64,000 bases of DNA from an uncultured Clostridiaceae bacterium (GCA_902477765.1 CABSIM010000004.1:43491-107490), one strand, 5' to 3'. Positions 32,949 to 42,528 are shown, counted from the stretch's first letter. Notes: generated by a model not told the origin, from the letters alone. A program made the numbers and translations.

Positions 32949-34928
32949 ATGAAAGACATCGACACACGATCCATTAATTCCATCAGAATTCTGTCTGCAG
33001 ATGCGATCCAGAAGGCCAATTCCGGTCATCCGGGACTGCCGCTGGGCTGCGCGCCGGCGGCATACGAACTCTGGAGTCATCACATGAACCATAATCCGGC
33101 CAATCCCGGCTGGGAAAACCGTGACCGGTTCATCCTGTCAGGCGGACATGGTTCCATGCTGCTGTATTCACTCCTGCATCTGTTCGGATACGGACTGACA
33201 AAAGAAGACCTGATGAATTTCAGACAGGTGGGATCCCTGACTCCCGGTCATCCGGAGTATGGACATACAACAGGCGTGGAGGCCACCACGGGTCCGCTGG
33301 GAGCCGGCATGGGAATGGCCGTGGGAATGGCTCTGGCAGAAAAGCACCTGGCAGCTGTGTTCAACAAGGAAAATTATCCGGTGGTGGATCATTTTACCTA
33401 TGTTCTGGGCGGCGACGGCTGTATGATGGAAGGAATCTCTTCAGAGGCATTCTCTCTTGCCGGTACTCTGGGACTGGGAAAACTGATCGTACTGTATGAT
33501 TCCAACCGGATTTCCATTGAGGGAAGTACGGATATTGCATTCCGCGAAAACGTGGAAGAAAGAATGCGTGCATTCGGCTTCCAGACCATTACGGTAGAGG
33601 ACGGAACCAATATCGACGCCATCGGCATGGCCATTGAGGCAGCGAAAGCAGATACATCCCGGCCTTCCTTCATTACCATCAGAACAGAGATCGGCTACGG
33701 CTGTCCCGCAAAACAGGGAAAAGCCAGTGCCCATGGGGAACCGCTGGGAGAAGAAAATGTAAAGGCAATGAGGGAGAATCTGGGATGGCCCTACGAAGAG
33801 CCGTTCTTTGTTCCCGAGGATGTATATAGACATTTCTCTGCGCTTGCGGAGGAGAAAGCAGAGACGGAAGCAGCATGGAATGTGATGTTTGCCGCATACT
33901 GCGAAGAATATCCGGAGATGGAGGCACTCTGGGATACTTACCACAGAAAACCGGACGGAGAAGCCCTGCTGGCGGATGAGAGCCTCTGGCTGCCCAAGGA
34001 AAAGGCAGAAGCCACCAGATCCCTGTCAGGAAAGATGATCAACCTCCTGAAAGACCGCCTTCCCAATATGATCGGCGGTTCCGCGGATCTGGCACCTTCC
34101 AACAAGACGGAGATGAAGGGAGCCGGCGACTTTTCGGCAGAAAATCCCTCCGGAAGGAATCTTCATTTCGGAGTCCGTGAACTGGCCATGGCCGCCATCG
34201 GCAACGGTATCATGCTGCACGGCGGACTGAGGGCATACGTGGCCACGTTCTTTGTGTTCAGCGATTATGTAAAACCCATGGCAAGACTGTCGGCACTGAT
34301 GGGAACACCTCTTGTGTATGTACTGACTCATGACAGCATCGGCGTCGGTGAAGACGGACCGACCCATGAGCCCATCGAACAGCTGGCCATGCTGCGGGCC
34401 ATGCCCAATTTCCATGTATTCCGGCCATGTGATGCGGCTGAGACATCTGCTGCATGGCTCAGTGCGGTGACATCCGAAAAGACACCTACGGCACTGGTTC
34501 TGTCCAGACAGAATCTTGCGCCTGTGGAAGGAAGCGGAAAAGGAGCCCTGAAGGGCGGATATATTATTGATGACTGCGAGGGCATGCCGGAAGTGATCCT
34601 CATGGCCAGCGGTTCCGAAGTGGAACTGGCGGTGAAGGCCAAGGCCGTGCTGGCGGAAGAGGGACGCAAAGTAAGAGTGGTCTCCATGCCCTGTATGGAT
34701 ATTTTTGAAGAGCAGACAGAAGAGTATAAAGAGTCTGTGCTCCCGAAAGCTGTGAGAAAGAGAGTTGCTATTGAAGCACTGTCAGACTTCGGCTGGGGCA
34801 GATATGTGGGACTGGACGGCGCCTGCGTGGCAATGAAAGGATTCGGCGCCAGCGGACCGGCCGCAAAACTGTTTGAAAAGTTCGGATTCACCGTGGAGAA
34901 CGTGGTGAAGACCGTAAAAGAACTGTAA
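32949..34928 (+). CDS. tkt: Transketolase
   Basis: 659 residues from the ATG at 32949, behind GGGAGG. It transfers two-carbon units between sugar phosphates in the non-oxidative pentose phosphate pathway, using thiamine diphosphate. Signatures are SIRILSADAIQKANSGHPGLPLGCAP near the N-terminus, the cofactor motif GDGCMMEGISSEAFSLAGTLGLGKLIVLYDSNR, the pyrimidine domain with GVRELAMAAIGNG and TYVLTHDSIGVGEDGPTHEPIEQL-type residues, and a C-terminal domain from ILMASGSEVELAV. This is the full-length single-chain form, while many Clostridia also have split transketolases. Glucokinase follows after 25 bases, so they form one operon. Confidence 0.97.
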   Translation: MKDIDTRSINSIRILSADAIQKANSGHPGLPLGCAPAAYELWSHHMNHNPANPGWENRDRFILSGGHGSMLLYSLLHLFGYGLTKEDLMNFRQVGSLTPGHPEYGHTTGVEATTGPLGAGMGMAVGMALAEKHLAAVFNKENYPVVDHFTYVLGGDGCMMEGISSEAFSLAGTLGLGKLIVLYDSNRISIEGSTDIAFRENVEERMRAFGFQTITVEDGTNIDAIGMAIEAAKADTSRPSFITIRTEIGYGCPAKQGKASAHGEPLGEENVKAMRENLGWPYEEPFFVPEDVYRHFSALAEEKAETEAAWNVMFAAYCEEYPEMEALWDTYHRKPDGEALLADESLWLPKEKAEATRSLSGKMINLLKDRLPNMIGGSADLAPSNKTEMKGAGDFSAENPSGRNLHFGVRELAMAAIGNGIMLHGGLRAYVATFFVFSDYVKPMARLSALMGTPLVYVLTHDSIGVGEDGPTHEPIEQLAMLRAMPNFHVFRPCDAAETSAAWLSAVTSEKTPTALVLSRQNLAPVEGSGKGALKGGYIIDDCEGMPEVILMASGSEVELAVKAKAVLAEEGRKVRVVSMPCMDIFEEQTEEYKESVLPKAVRKRVAIEALSDFGWGRYVGLDGACVAMKGFGASGPAAKLFEKFGFTVENVVKTVKEL

Positions 34929-34953
34929 GGAAAAGAAAGGACAGGACAGGAAC

Positions 34954-35898
34954 ATGAACCGGAAATACGTCGGAATCGATATTGGCGGAACGTCTGTGAA
35001 GACAGGGCTTTTTGAGGCGGACGGAACTCTCCTGGAAAAATGGGAAGTGCCCACGCGAAAGGAAGAAGGAGGAAAATACATTCTGGAGGATGTTGCAGCT
35101 TCCATAAAAAGCCGGCTTGCCGGACGGGGGCTGTCTCTGAAGGACGTTGCCGGGGCCGGAATGGGCCTTCCGGGGCCGGTTCTTCCTGACGGCTATGTGG
35201 AGGTCTGCGTCAATCTCGGATGGAAGGCCATGAATCCCCAGGAGATTCTCAGCGGGCTTCTGGACGGAATCCCTGTAAAGAGCGGCAATGATGCCAATGT
35301 GGCTGCGCTGGGAGAAATGTGGCAGGGCGGCGGCCGCGGTTACCATGACCTTGTGATGGTGACCCTGGGTACCGGAGTCGGCGGCGGCATCATCCTGAAT
35401 CAGAAGATTCTCACAGGAAATCAGGGCGTGGGCGGAGAAATCGGACATATCCATGTAAGAGATGAGGAAACGGAACACTGCAACTGCGGCGGCACCGGGT
35501 GTCTGGAGCAGGTGGCTTCTGCCACGGGTATTGCCAGAGAGGCACGCCGGATCCTGAAAAGAAGCAGCAGGCCGTCGGCGCTGAGGGGCAGAGAGGAAAC
35601 CCTGACAGCCAAGGATGTACTGGACGCAGCCAAGGCCGGAGATGAGCTTGCACTGGAGACCGTGGATACGGCATGCCGGTATCTGGGACTGGTGCTTGCC
35701 CAGATTTCCATGGTACTGGACCCGCAGATTTATGTAATCGGCGGCGGAGTTTCCAGAGCCGGAACATTTCTGACAGACAGGATCCAGAGATATCATGACC
35801 AGCTGACACCGCTGGCCAGGAAAAAGGCCAGGGTCGTACTTGCGGAACTGGGAAATGATGCCGGGATCTACGGAGCGGCCCGAATGATCCTGGAATAA
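34954..35898 (+). CDS. glcK: ROK-family glucokinase
   Basis: 314 residues. It phosphorylates glucose with ATP to glucose-6-phosphate, the substrate of Pgi. The phosphate loop VGIDIGGTSVKTGLFE, the catalytic region SGNDANVAALGE, GTGVGGGIILN, GGEIGHIHV and the zinc motif CNCGGTGCLEQ are all present. The last motif marks ROK kinases and distinguishes them from E. coli-type glucokinase. It is co-transcribed with transketolase and followed by a strong hairpin. Confidence 0.94.
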   Translation: MNRKYVGIDIGGTSVKTGLFEADGTLLEKWEVPTRKEEGGKYILEDVAASIKSRLAGRGLSLKDVAGAGMGLPGPVLPDGYVEVCVNLGWKAMNPQEILSGLLDGIPVKSGNDANVAALGEMWQGGGRGYHDLVMVTLGTGVGGGIILNQKILTGNQGVGGEIGHIHVRDEETEHCNCGGTGCLEQVASATGIAREARRILKRSSRPSALRGREETLTAKDVLDAAKAGDELALETVDTACRYLGLVLAQISMVLDPQIYVIGGGVSRAGTFLTDRIQRYHDQLTPLARKKARVVLAELGNDAGIYGAARMILE

Positions 35899-35906
35899 AC
35901 AGGAAA

Positions 35907-35944
35907 GGACTGTGCCGGAGACGCAGAGATCTCCGGCACAGTCC
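35907..35944 (+). terminator. Hairpin after glucokinase
   Basis: GGACTGTGCCGGAGA and TCTCCGGCACAGTCC form a perfect 15-bp stem. The T run is short. Two further inverted repeats lie in the gap to the next gene: ACCCCGGT/ACCGGGGT at 36035-36057 and GAAAAGAA/TTCTTTTC near 36094-36114. Confidence 0.75.
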
Positions 35945-36140
35945 TTCGTGGCATAAAAAGAATATAAGACAGATGGAAGGATACGGGGCGAAGCCGGAAC
36001 ACACATACGGAAATCCGGCCCCTGACATGAGGAGACCCCGGTCATGACAACCGGGGTAATTATGAAAATCTATGTGCAATTTGTCTAATTCATGAAAAGA
36101 AATCTCTTCTTTTCTATACAAACAGTATAAAAAACACTTA

Positions 36141-36196
36141 TGAACAAAATATGAATATATTGTAAACAGATTGTGAACCATTGCAGTGTGCATATT
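36141..36196 (+). promoter_or_regulatory. Pho-box-like direct repeats and promoter of the pyrophosphatase gene
   Basis: Four hexamers TGAACA, TGAATA, TAAACA and TGAACC start at 36141, 36152, 36163 and 36174, exactly 11 bases apart. A -10 box CATATT (36191-36196) follows 11 bases after the last one, and there is no good -35. This is the layout of promoters activated by PhoB/PhoP-type regulators. Confidence 0.65.
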
Positions 36197-36212
36197 GAGG
36201 AAGGAGAATGTT

Positions 36213-37892
36213 ATGACGAATCAGGAGAAGCAGAATACGCTGGTCATCGGCCACCGGAATCCGGATACGGACTCCATCTGTTCTGCCATCTGTTATTCAA
36301 GGCTGAAGCATCAGCTGACCGGGCGGGAATATGAACCATGCCGCGCCGGAAACGTAAACTCGGAAACCCAGTTTGTTCTGGATTATTTTGATGTTCCGGC
36401 GCCCCGGCTGATCGAATCCGTAAAGACCCAGGTGAAGGATATTGAATTCCGCCATACCAAAGGCGTGGACCGTGGCATATCCCTGAAACGCGCGTGGAGC
36501 CAGATGCAGGATGCCAATGTGGTGACTCTGCCCTGTGTGACAGAGGAGGGAGTGCTGGAGGGAGTGATCACCATCGGTGATATCACCAAATCCTACATGA
36601 ATCTTTATGACAGCAGCATTATTTCCAAGGCACATACCAGATATTCAAACATTCTGGATACGCTGGAAGGCACCATTGTGATCGGAGATCCGGATGCGTA
36701 TTTTGACAGGGGAAAGGTGCTGATTGCAGCCGCCAATCCGGACCTTATGGAGAACTATATTGAAAAGAATGACCTGGTAATTCTGGGAAACCGCTATGAG
36801 TCCCAGCTGTGCGCCATTGAAATGGAAGCCGGATGCATCATCGTCTGCGAAGGGGCAGGCGTTTCCCTGACCATACGGAAACTGGCCCAGGAACGGGGCT
36901 GTACCGTCATCACCACACCCTATGACACATATACCACGGCCAGGCTCATCAACCAGTCCATGCCGGTCAGCTACTTCATGACCACGGAAAATATCATTGC
37001 TTTTTCCGAGGAAGATTATCTGGATGACATCAGAGACATCATGGCCAGCAAGCGGCACAGGGATTTCCCGATTCTGGACAGCGACGGGAAATATCTGGGC
37101 ATGATCTCCAGACGGAATCTTCTTGGTGCCAAGGGAAAAAGGATTATTCTGGTGGATCACAACGAAAAGACACAGGCTGTGGACGGCATGGAGAGTGCGG
37201 ATATTCAGGAAATCATCGACCATCACCGTCTGGGCACCGTGGAGACTATGTCTCCCGTTTTCTTCCGCAATCAGCCGTTGGGCTGCACAGCCACCATCAT
37301 TTATCAGATTTATCAGGAAAACGGAATGAAAATTGACCGGCAGACAGCTGGCCTCCTCTGCAGTGCCATTATCTCCGATACTCTGCTGTTCCGTTCGCCC
37401 ACCTGCACGTCCGTGGACAAAAGAGCGGCGCTGGAACTGGCAGAACTGGCCGGAATCGACGCGGAGGAGTACGCCAAAAAGATGTTTGCCGCAGGAAGCA
37501 ATCTGAAAGGCAAGTCGGATCAGGATATTTTCTATCAGGACTTCAAGCGTTTTACTGTGGGAAATGCCGTATTCGGCATCGGTCAGATCACATCTCTGAA
37601 CGCGGAGGAACTGGAGGAACTGAAGCCAAGAATGATGGCGTACGCCGAAAAAGCGCGGGAACATCATGATGTGGATATGATGTTTTTCATGCTGACCAAT
37701 ATTCTGACGGAATCCACGGATCTGATCTGTGTGGGGCAGGGCGCGGAACAGCTGGTATCCAGCGCCTTCCATGTAAGCGAAGACGAAGAAGACACCGAGC
37801 CTGAAAAACCGGACGGTATTGTGAACCTGCCGGGGGTGGTTTCCAGAAAGAAGCAGCTGGCACCCATGATCATGATGGCGCTGCAGCAGTAA
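36213..37892 (+). CDS. Manganese-dependent inorganic pyrophosphatase with CBS and DRTGG domains
   Basis: 559 residues from the ATG at 36213, behind AAGGAG. The enzyme hydrolyses pyrophosphate to phosphate. The N-terminal DHH half has VIGHRNPDTDSICSA (His14, Asp18, Asp20). An inserted regulatory block contains a CBS motif (LPCVTEEGVLEGVITIGD), a DRTGG-type domain and a second CBS motif (FPILDSDGKYLGMISRRNLL). The DHH half then resumes (ILVDHNEKTQ, IIDHHRLG), and the DHHA2 domain closes the protein. In this family the CBS pair binds adenine nucleotides and tunes activity. The Pho-box-like repeats upstream suit a phosphate-related enzyme. Confidence 0.94.
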   Translation: MTNQEKQNTLVIGHRNPDTDSICSAICYSRLKHQLTGREYEPCRAGNVNSETQFVLDYFDVPAPRLIESVKTQVKDIEFRHTKGVDRGISLKRAWSQMQDANVVTLPCVTEEGVLEGVITIGDITKSYMNLYDSSIISKAHTRYSNILDTLEGTIVIGDPDAYFDRGKVLIAAANPDLMENYIEKNDLVILGNRYESQLCAIEMEAGCIIVCEGAGVSLTIRKLAQERGCTVITTPYDTYTTARLINQSMPVSYFMTTENIIAFSEEDYLDDIRDIMASKRHRDFPILDSDGKYLGMISRRNLLGAKGKRIILVDHNEKTQAVDGMESADIQEIIDHHRLGTVETMSPVFFRNQPLGCTATIIYQIYQENGMKIDRQTAGLLCSAIISDTLLFRSPTCTSVDKRAALELAELAGIDAEEYAKKMFAAGSNLKGKSDQDIFYQDFKRFTVGNAVFGIGQITSLNAEELEELKPRMMAYAEKAREHHDVDMMFFMLTNILTESTDLICVGQGAEQLVSSAFHVSEDEEDTEPEKPDGIVNLPGVVSRKKQLAPMIMMALQQ

Positions 37893-37916
37893 AAATCCGG
37901 CGAAGGAGATACAGAA

Positions 37917-38579
37917 ATGGAAGGCATCAGAAAGAAGAACAACAACCGGCAGGAAAAGAAAAAGATTCACAGAAAAACGGAATTCAGGCCGGGAAATATG
38001 CTGTACCCTGTGCCGGCAGTGATGGTCTCCGCGGCAGACAAAGAGGGAAATTCCAATATCCTGACCATTGCCTGGGCCGGTACGGTCTGCTCGGACCCGC
38101 CCATGGTCTCCATCAGTGTGAGACCGGAGCGGTATTCCCATCACATGATAACGGAAACCGGGGAATTTGTAATCAACCTGACCACGGAAAAACTGGCATG
38201 GGCCACGGATTTCTGCGGGGTCCGGTCCGGACGGGACACGGATAAGTGGAAAGCGGCGGGGCTGACGCCGGAAAAGGCCCGGAAGGTTGCGGTACCCCTG
38301 ATTGCCGAAAGTCCGGTGAACCTGGAATGCCGGGTGGTGAAAACGGAACACCTGGGAACCCATGACATGTTTCTGGCCGAGATTGTGGCTGTAGATGTGG
38401 ATGAGGCCTATATGGACGAAAAGGGCACCTTCCACCTTTCTGCCGCCGGACCGCTGGCGTATTCCCACGGGCGTTATTACGGCCTGGGGGCCTGTCTTGG
38501 AACGTTCGGATACAGCGTGAAAAAAGCAAAGGCCGGAACCGGAGGAAAAAAGACAGCCGGCAGGCAGAAAAAACAGTAA
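37917..38579 (+). CDS. Flavin reductase-like FMN-binding protein
   Basis: 220 residues. The central domain (PVPAVMVSAADKEGNSNILTIAWAGTVCSDPPMVSISVRPERYSHHMI, then FVINLTT) is the flavin reductase-like split barrel that binds FMN. The N- and C-terminal ends are very basic (KKNNNRQEKKKIHRK; KKAKAGTGGKKTAGRQKKQ), which is unusual and might bind nucleic acid or membranes. Its redox partner is not evident. It follows the pyrophosphatase by 24 bases and precedes the shikimate kinase by 11. Confidence 0.85.
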   Translation: MEGIRKKNNNRQEKKKIHRKTEFRPGNMLYPVPAVMVSAADKEGNSNILTIAWAGTVCSDPPMVSISVRPERYSHHMITETGEFVINLTTEKLAWATDFCGVRSGRDTDKWKAAGLTPEKARKVAVPLIAESPVNLECRVVKTEHLGTHDMFLAEIVAVDVDEAYMDEKGTFHLSAAGPLAYSHGRYYGLGACLGTFGYSVKKAKAGTGGKKTAGRQKKQ

Positions 38580-38590
38580 AGGACAGCAGT

Positions 38591-39103
38591 ATGGGAAAAG
38601 AAAAGAGCAATATTGTCCTGATCGGCATGCCGGGATCAGGAAAGAGTACAGTGGGAGTCCTTCTGGCCAAGAGACTGGGCTACTCTTTTGTGGATGTGGA
38701 TCTGGTGATTCAGGAGAAGGAAGGAAAACTTCTGAAGGAAATCATCGAGGAACAGGGAGAAGACGGGTTCCTGGAGGTGGAGGAAAGAGTCAACGCGGAA
38801 CTGGAAGTGACCCGTACGGTCATAGCTCCGGGCGGCAGCGTTATTTACGGCCGGAAGGCCATGGAACACCTGAAATCCATCGGAACCGTGGTATATCTGA
38901 AGATAAACTGTGAGGAACTGACCAGACGCCTGGGAAACCTGAAGGACCGGGGTGTGGTCCTGAGAGAGGGAATGACCTTAAAAGATCTGCTGGAAGAACG
39001 GATTCCCTATTATGAACGGTATGCGGACGTGACTCTGGACGAAACCGGCATGGAATCCGGAGATGTGGTGGATAAGCTGCGCGCATACTTTGAAGGAAGA
39101 TAG
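38591..39103 (+). CDS. aroK: Shikimate kinase
   Basis: 170 residues. The P-loop IGMPGSGKSTVGVLLAKRLG, the DVDLVIQEKEG region and the APGGSVIYG segment fit shikimate kinase. This enzyme phosphorylates shikimate in the chorismate pathway in the cytoplasm. The usual GGG of the substrate loop reads PGGS, a small difference, so another small-molecule kinase of the family cannot be fully excluded. It is last in an operon with the pyrophosphatase and flavin reductase genes and is followed by a two-way terminator. Confidence 0.85.
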   Translation: MGKEKSNIVLIGMPGSGKSTVGVLLAKRLGYSFVDVDLVIQEKEGKLLKEIIEEQGEDGFLEVEERVNAELEVTRTVIAPGGSVIYGRKAMEHLKSIGTVVYLKINCEELTRRLGNLKDRGVVLREGMTLKDLLEERIPYYERYADVTLDETGMESGDVVDKLRAYFEGR

Positions 39104-39178
39104 GAAATTACGGGAAACAGCAGCAATACGGAAGACAGAAAACGCGGCTGTGGGACGCGGACTGTCTGCATGGAGGAT

Positions 39179-39217
39179 AAAAAGGCCCTGACGCTTTTCA
39201 GCATCAGAGCCTTTTTT
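39179..39217. terminator. Bidirectional terminator between aroK and the amidohydrolase
   Basis: AAAAAGGCCCTGACGC and GCATCAGAGCCTTTTTT pair with two mismatches. T runs follow the stem on both strands. Confidence 0.85.
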
Positions 39218-39253
39218 ATGTATCCCATACGGATCCGGGATCCTGTAAAAACA

Positions 39254-40615
39254 TTATTTGCAGTAATCCAGAGTAATGGTGCCGTCTTCGTTGTAGATAA
39301 CAGCGTCATGATCCATGGCAAGCTTATCGATGGCAGCCAGGTATTCTTCCTTGGAGCTGAACTGCGGATGGGCTTCGGCAATGACTTTCTTCGCAGCAGC
39401 GGCATCATCACAGAGCAGAAGATCTGCGGTGACGGCAAGGCACTGAGCGGGCATCAGGCATGCCAGTTTCTTGTCTGCAATATAGTAGTCGCAGCCGTGA
39501 CCGGTTCCGATGGCGCCGCTGGCATGGGGATGAATTGCGGGCATGATTGCGGAAACATCACCCATATCGGTGCTGCCTGTTCCCCAGCTGCCGTTGTCAA
39601 TGACCGTATCAGGTCCTGCCACTGCCTCCATGGCTTCCGTCACGATGGCGGCCAGGTTTCTGTCGTTGTTTAACGGGAAGTATCCCGGATAGTCATCCAG
39701 TTCCACGTTGCAGCCCATGGATGCGGCTGCGCCGGCCAGAGCCTGGTTGACCTTTTTGTTATATGCATAGATGCTGTCAAAAGAAGCACCGCGGACATAG
39801 CTTTCCATTTTTGCCGTTTCCGGAATGGCATTGACAGCCATGCCGGCCTGGGTAATGATGGGATGGAAGCGGATATGTTCATTGTCGATAAAGGTTTCCC
39901 TGAGGGCGTTCACCGCATTGAGACCGCAGGAAGCCGCGTACAGGGCATTCTTTCCGTTTTCCGGAGAACCGCCGGCGTGAGCGGAAACACCCTTGAAGGT
40001 AATGTTCTTGGTGATGCAGCCGTTGCTGCCTTTTCCTATGGAAAGGGCCTTGCCTTCAGGCAGGTTGCCGGAATGGATCATCATGGCAATGTCAACTCCG
40101 TCAAAGAATCCTCTGGCAATAAATTCGGTCTTTCCTCCGAAGTAACGGATGATTCCTTTTTTGCGGAGTTCCTTGCGGTAACCGAGTTCGATCAGCTCTT
40201 CAGCCGGAACGGATATGAATCGGATGGATCCGCACATGCCGTCCAGGGCGCCCGGCTCCTTCATGGCAGCAGCTACGCCGAGGAGAGTCGCACACTGGGC
40301 GTTGTGGCCGCAGGCATGAACCGCGGAGGTTTCCGGATCTGCATCAGGATGGTTGCCGACAATCAGGGAATCCAGTTCTCCCAGGATTGCCACTTTGGGA
40401 CCGGGTCTTCCGGTATCGAGATCCGCATAAAATCCGGGGATGTTGCCTGCCTTCACCAGAGTGTAACCCAGTTTTTCAAACTGCTGTTCCATATAGGCGG
40501 AGGTATTCCATTCCCGGTAACCTGTTTCCGGATGCTTCCAGATATAGTCAGCGGTCTCATAGATCAGTGCCTCGTGTTTTGCCGTCATGGCCATTAACTG
40601 TTCTGCTCTTGTCAT
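39254..40615 (-). CDS. M20 family amidohydrolase, AbgB/hippurate hydrolase-like
   Basis: 453 residues without a signal peptide. The metal-binding region SAVHACGHNAQCATLLG, VPAEEL and the dimerisation domain (GVSAHAGGSPENGKNALYA) identify an M20D metallopeptidase. The longer form and motif spacing resemble AbgB, which cleaves p-aminobenzoyl-glutamate. The natural substrate here is unknown. AAGGGG stands ahead of the start. It is convergent with aroK. Confidence 0.9.
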   Translation of the reverse strand: MTRAEQLMAMTAKHEALIYETADYIWKHPETGYREWNTSAYMEQQFEKLGYTLVKAGNIPGFYADLDTGRPGPKVAILGELDSLIVGNHPDADPETSAVHACGHNAQCATLLGVAAAMKEPGALDGMCGSIRFISVPAEELIELGYRKELRKKGIIRYFGGKTEFIARGFFDGVDIAMMIHSGNLPEGKALSIGKGSNGCITKNITFKGVSAHAGGSPENGKNALYAASCGLNAVNALRETFIDNEHIRFHPIITQAGMAVNAIPETAKMESYVRGASFDSIYAYNKKVNQALAGAAASMGCNVELDDYPGYFPLNNDRNLAAIVTEAMEAVAGPDTVIDNGSWGTGSTDMGDVSAIMPAIHPHASGAIGTGHGCDYYIADKKLACLMPAQCLAVTADLLLCDDAAAAKKVIAEAHPQFSSKEEYLAAIDKLAMDHDAVIYNEDGTITLDYCK

Positions 40616-40726
40616 TCCATGTAACCCCTTTCATGAATGTTTTTTCCACATCCGATTATAGCACAATCCTGGCCGGGTAGAAAGATTTATGTTAGAAAAT
40701 AAACGAAAGTGGCAGGGTACGGAGTC

Positions 40727-42361
40727 CTATAAAAGGCCTGTTTTACGGCCGATCCGGAGGATGCTGCGTCCCAGGGGCATTTCCCCGAGCTCGTCTTCTC
40801 CGACGGCATGGAGTTTCAGAATCAGAATTCCGTAAATGCAGGCGGCAGCAGGTACCGCCGCGCAGAGACAGAGCGCATTGGACGGCAGAACCGAGTGGAG
40901 TCCGCGGTACATGGCAGCCGCTGCGGCGGCCATCAGTACGGAGCAGAAAAGGGGAAGCAGGAATGTGGTCCTGACTTCCTGGCGGTAACTGAGGGCTTTT
41001 CCGATGGAGATCCAGTTGAGGATACAGACCACAAGGGCAAAGGTCACATTGCCGATGACCAGTCCGTAAACGCCCCAGTTGAGCTTTTCCAGCATGAACC
41101 AGACCAGGACTGCATGAATGGCCAGGGAAATGGCGGAATGCGTCACGGATTTCCGCATCAGGTCAATGCCCTGAAGCACAGCATTGGTCACCGTGGACAG
41201 AGAGAAGAAAATCACGGAGGAAGAACCCAGCATCAGAAGGTCTCTTGTCAGCTCTCTGCTGTCGCCGAAAACCAGCTTCATAAGGGGAGATGCCAGAGCA
41301 AACATGCCCAGGGCGCAGGGGATGGCCAGAAGCATGTTGAACTTGATGGTGATATAGATTTTATGCGCCACTTCCCGGGGACGTCCTGCAACCCGGGAAA
41401 TCACAATGCTGGGGATCATGGACGCGCCAAGGGATGAAGCAATGGCAACGGGCACATTGGTGAGAAGACGGTACTTGCCGCCGTAGATGCCCAGCAGGGA
41501 AAGGCGTTCTTTTTCTGTAAAGCCCTTGCCGTCCATAATGAGGCCGAACAGAGAGTTATCCACGGAACCGCTCAGCTGATATACAAACTGGCTGAGGATA
41601 ATGGGCGTAAACGTCAGAAGGAGGAGTTTCATGATTTCGCCTCCGGAAGAGACGGGGTCTCCGCTTTCTGTTTCCGGGGATCCTTCATGGCCTTTTCTGC
41701 TGCGTATCATGAAAAAGGCCAGCACAAGAAAGGCAGCCAGAGCGCCTGCCAGGGTGCCCAGAGTGCCGCCTGCGGCCCCGTAGGAAACAGGATTTTCACG
41801 GTCTGCGAACCGCTGAAGGAAATCATAGGAGGCCCAGATGCTGATGAGGGCATGCACCGCCTGCTCCACAATCTGGGAGATGGAGGTGGGAATCATGTTT
41901 CCGTGTCCCTGGAAGAAGCCGCGGAATACGCCCATTACGGCAAAAACCAGAATGGTGGGAGCCATGACTCTCAGAGGAAGGGCGCTGCCGGGGCTCTTGA
42001 ATACGGAAGAAGCAATGAGATCGGCACCGGCAAGCAGCAGGACAGTCATGAGGCCGCCGGTGAAAACGCCAAGGGCAATTCCGCAGCGGAAGACTTTCCG
42101 GGAATCTCCGGGACGGTGCTCCTCTTCCTTCTGGGCAATGAGTTTGGAAACAGCCAGAGGAAGGCTGTAGGATGACAGAATCAGACCGATGTTGTAGATC
42201 TCATAAGCGGTATTGTAATAGCCGATGCCTTCGTCTCCCAGAATCCGGGTCATGGGAATCTTGTAGAGGAGTCCGATCAGGCGGACAATAAGTCCCGCAG
42301 CCGCCAGTATGGTACCCTGCATCAGAAAATCAGACTGGAAATTCTTTTTCTTTTGTGACAT
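40727..42361 (-). CDS. Polysaccharide flippase of the SpoVB/MurJ type
   Basis: 544 residues from the ATG at 42361, ten bases after AGGAGG; a longer frame to 42520 has no such site. Some 14 membrane helices are visible. The N-terminal FLMQGTILAAAGLIVRLIGLLYKIPMTRILGDEGIGYYNTAYEIYNIG is typical of the SpoVB/MurJ branch of the MOP exporters. These flip lipid-linked cell-wall precursors or polysaccharides. In spore formers SpoVB acts in cortex formation. It might be a vegetative lipid II flippase instead. Confidence 0.88.
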   Translation of the reverse strand: MSQKKKNFQSDFLMQGTILAAAGLIVRLIGLLYKIPMTRILGDEGIGYYNTAYEIYNIGLILSSYSLPLAVSKLIAQKEEEHRPGDSRKVFRCGIALGVFTGGLMTVLLLAGADLIASSVFKSPGSALPLRVMAPTILVFAVMGVFRGFFQGHGNMIPTSISQIVEQAVHALISIWASYDFLQRFADRENPVSYGAAGGTLGTLAGALAAFLVLAFFMIRSRKGHEGSPETESGDPVSSGGEIMKLLLLTFTPIILSQFVYQLSGSVDNSLFGLIMDGKGFTEKERLSLLGIYGGKYRLLTNVPVAIASSLGASMIPSIVISRVAGRPREVAHKIYITIKFNMLLAIPCALGMFALASPLMKLVFGDSRELTRDLLMLGSSSVIFFSLSTVTNAVLQGIDLMRKSVTHSAISLAIHAVLVWFMLEKLNWGVYGLVIGNVTFALVVCILNWISIGKALSYRQEVRTTFLLPLFCSVLMAAAAAAMYRGLHSVLPSNALCLCAAVPAAACIYGILILKLHAVGEDELGEMPLGRSILRIGRKTGLL

Positions 42362-42385
42362 TATGGCTTTTCCTCCTGAAAAAGG

Positions 42386-42405
42386 CTGCATGCCGGAGCA
42401 TGCAG
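42386..42405 (-). promoter_or_regulatory. Leader hairpin before the flippase gene
   Basis: CTGCATGC and GCATGCAG form a perfect 8-bp stem with a four-base loop. On the minus strand a T run follows two bases later, just before the ribosome-binding site. It looks like an attenuator. Confidence 0.5.
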
Positions 42406-42528
42406 AAACTGGTCTTATTTTACTATATATTTCAGGTTTGGTATATAATGAATTTTTATTCTGGGAAAATATGCCGTCAGGAAAGGCAAACAGACGGATA
42501 AAATCGTGCAAAATATTCAAAAAATGCT

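Noticed and set aside
36645..38468. 607-residue minus-strand open frame
   Set aside because: It is antisense to the pyrophosphatase and flavin reductase genes; its His- and Phe-rich composition mirrors their codons.
42362..42520. N-terminal extension of the flippase
   Set aside because: The internal ATG at 42361 has a strong AGGAGG and begins the conserved family sequence; the extension lacks both.
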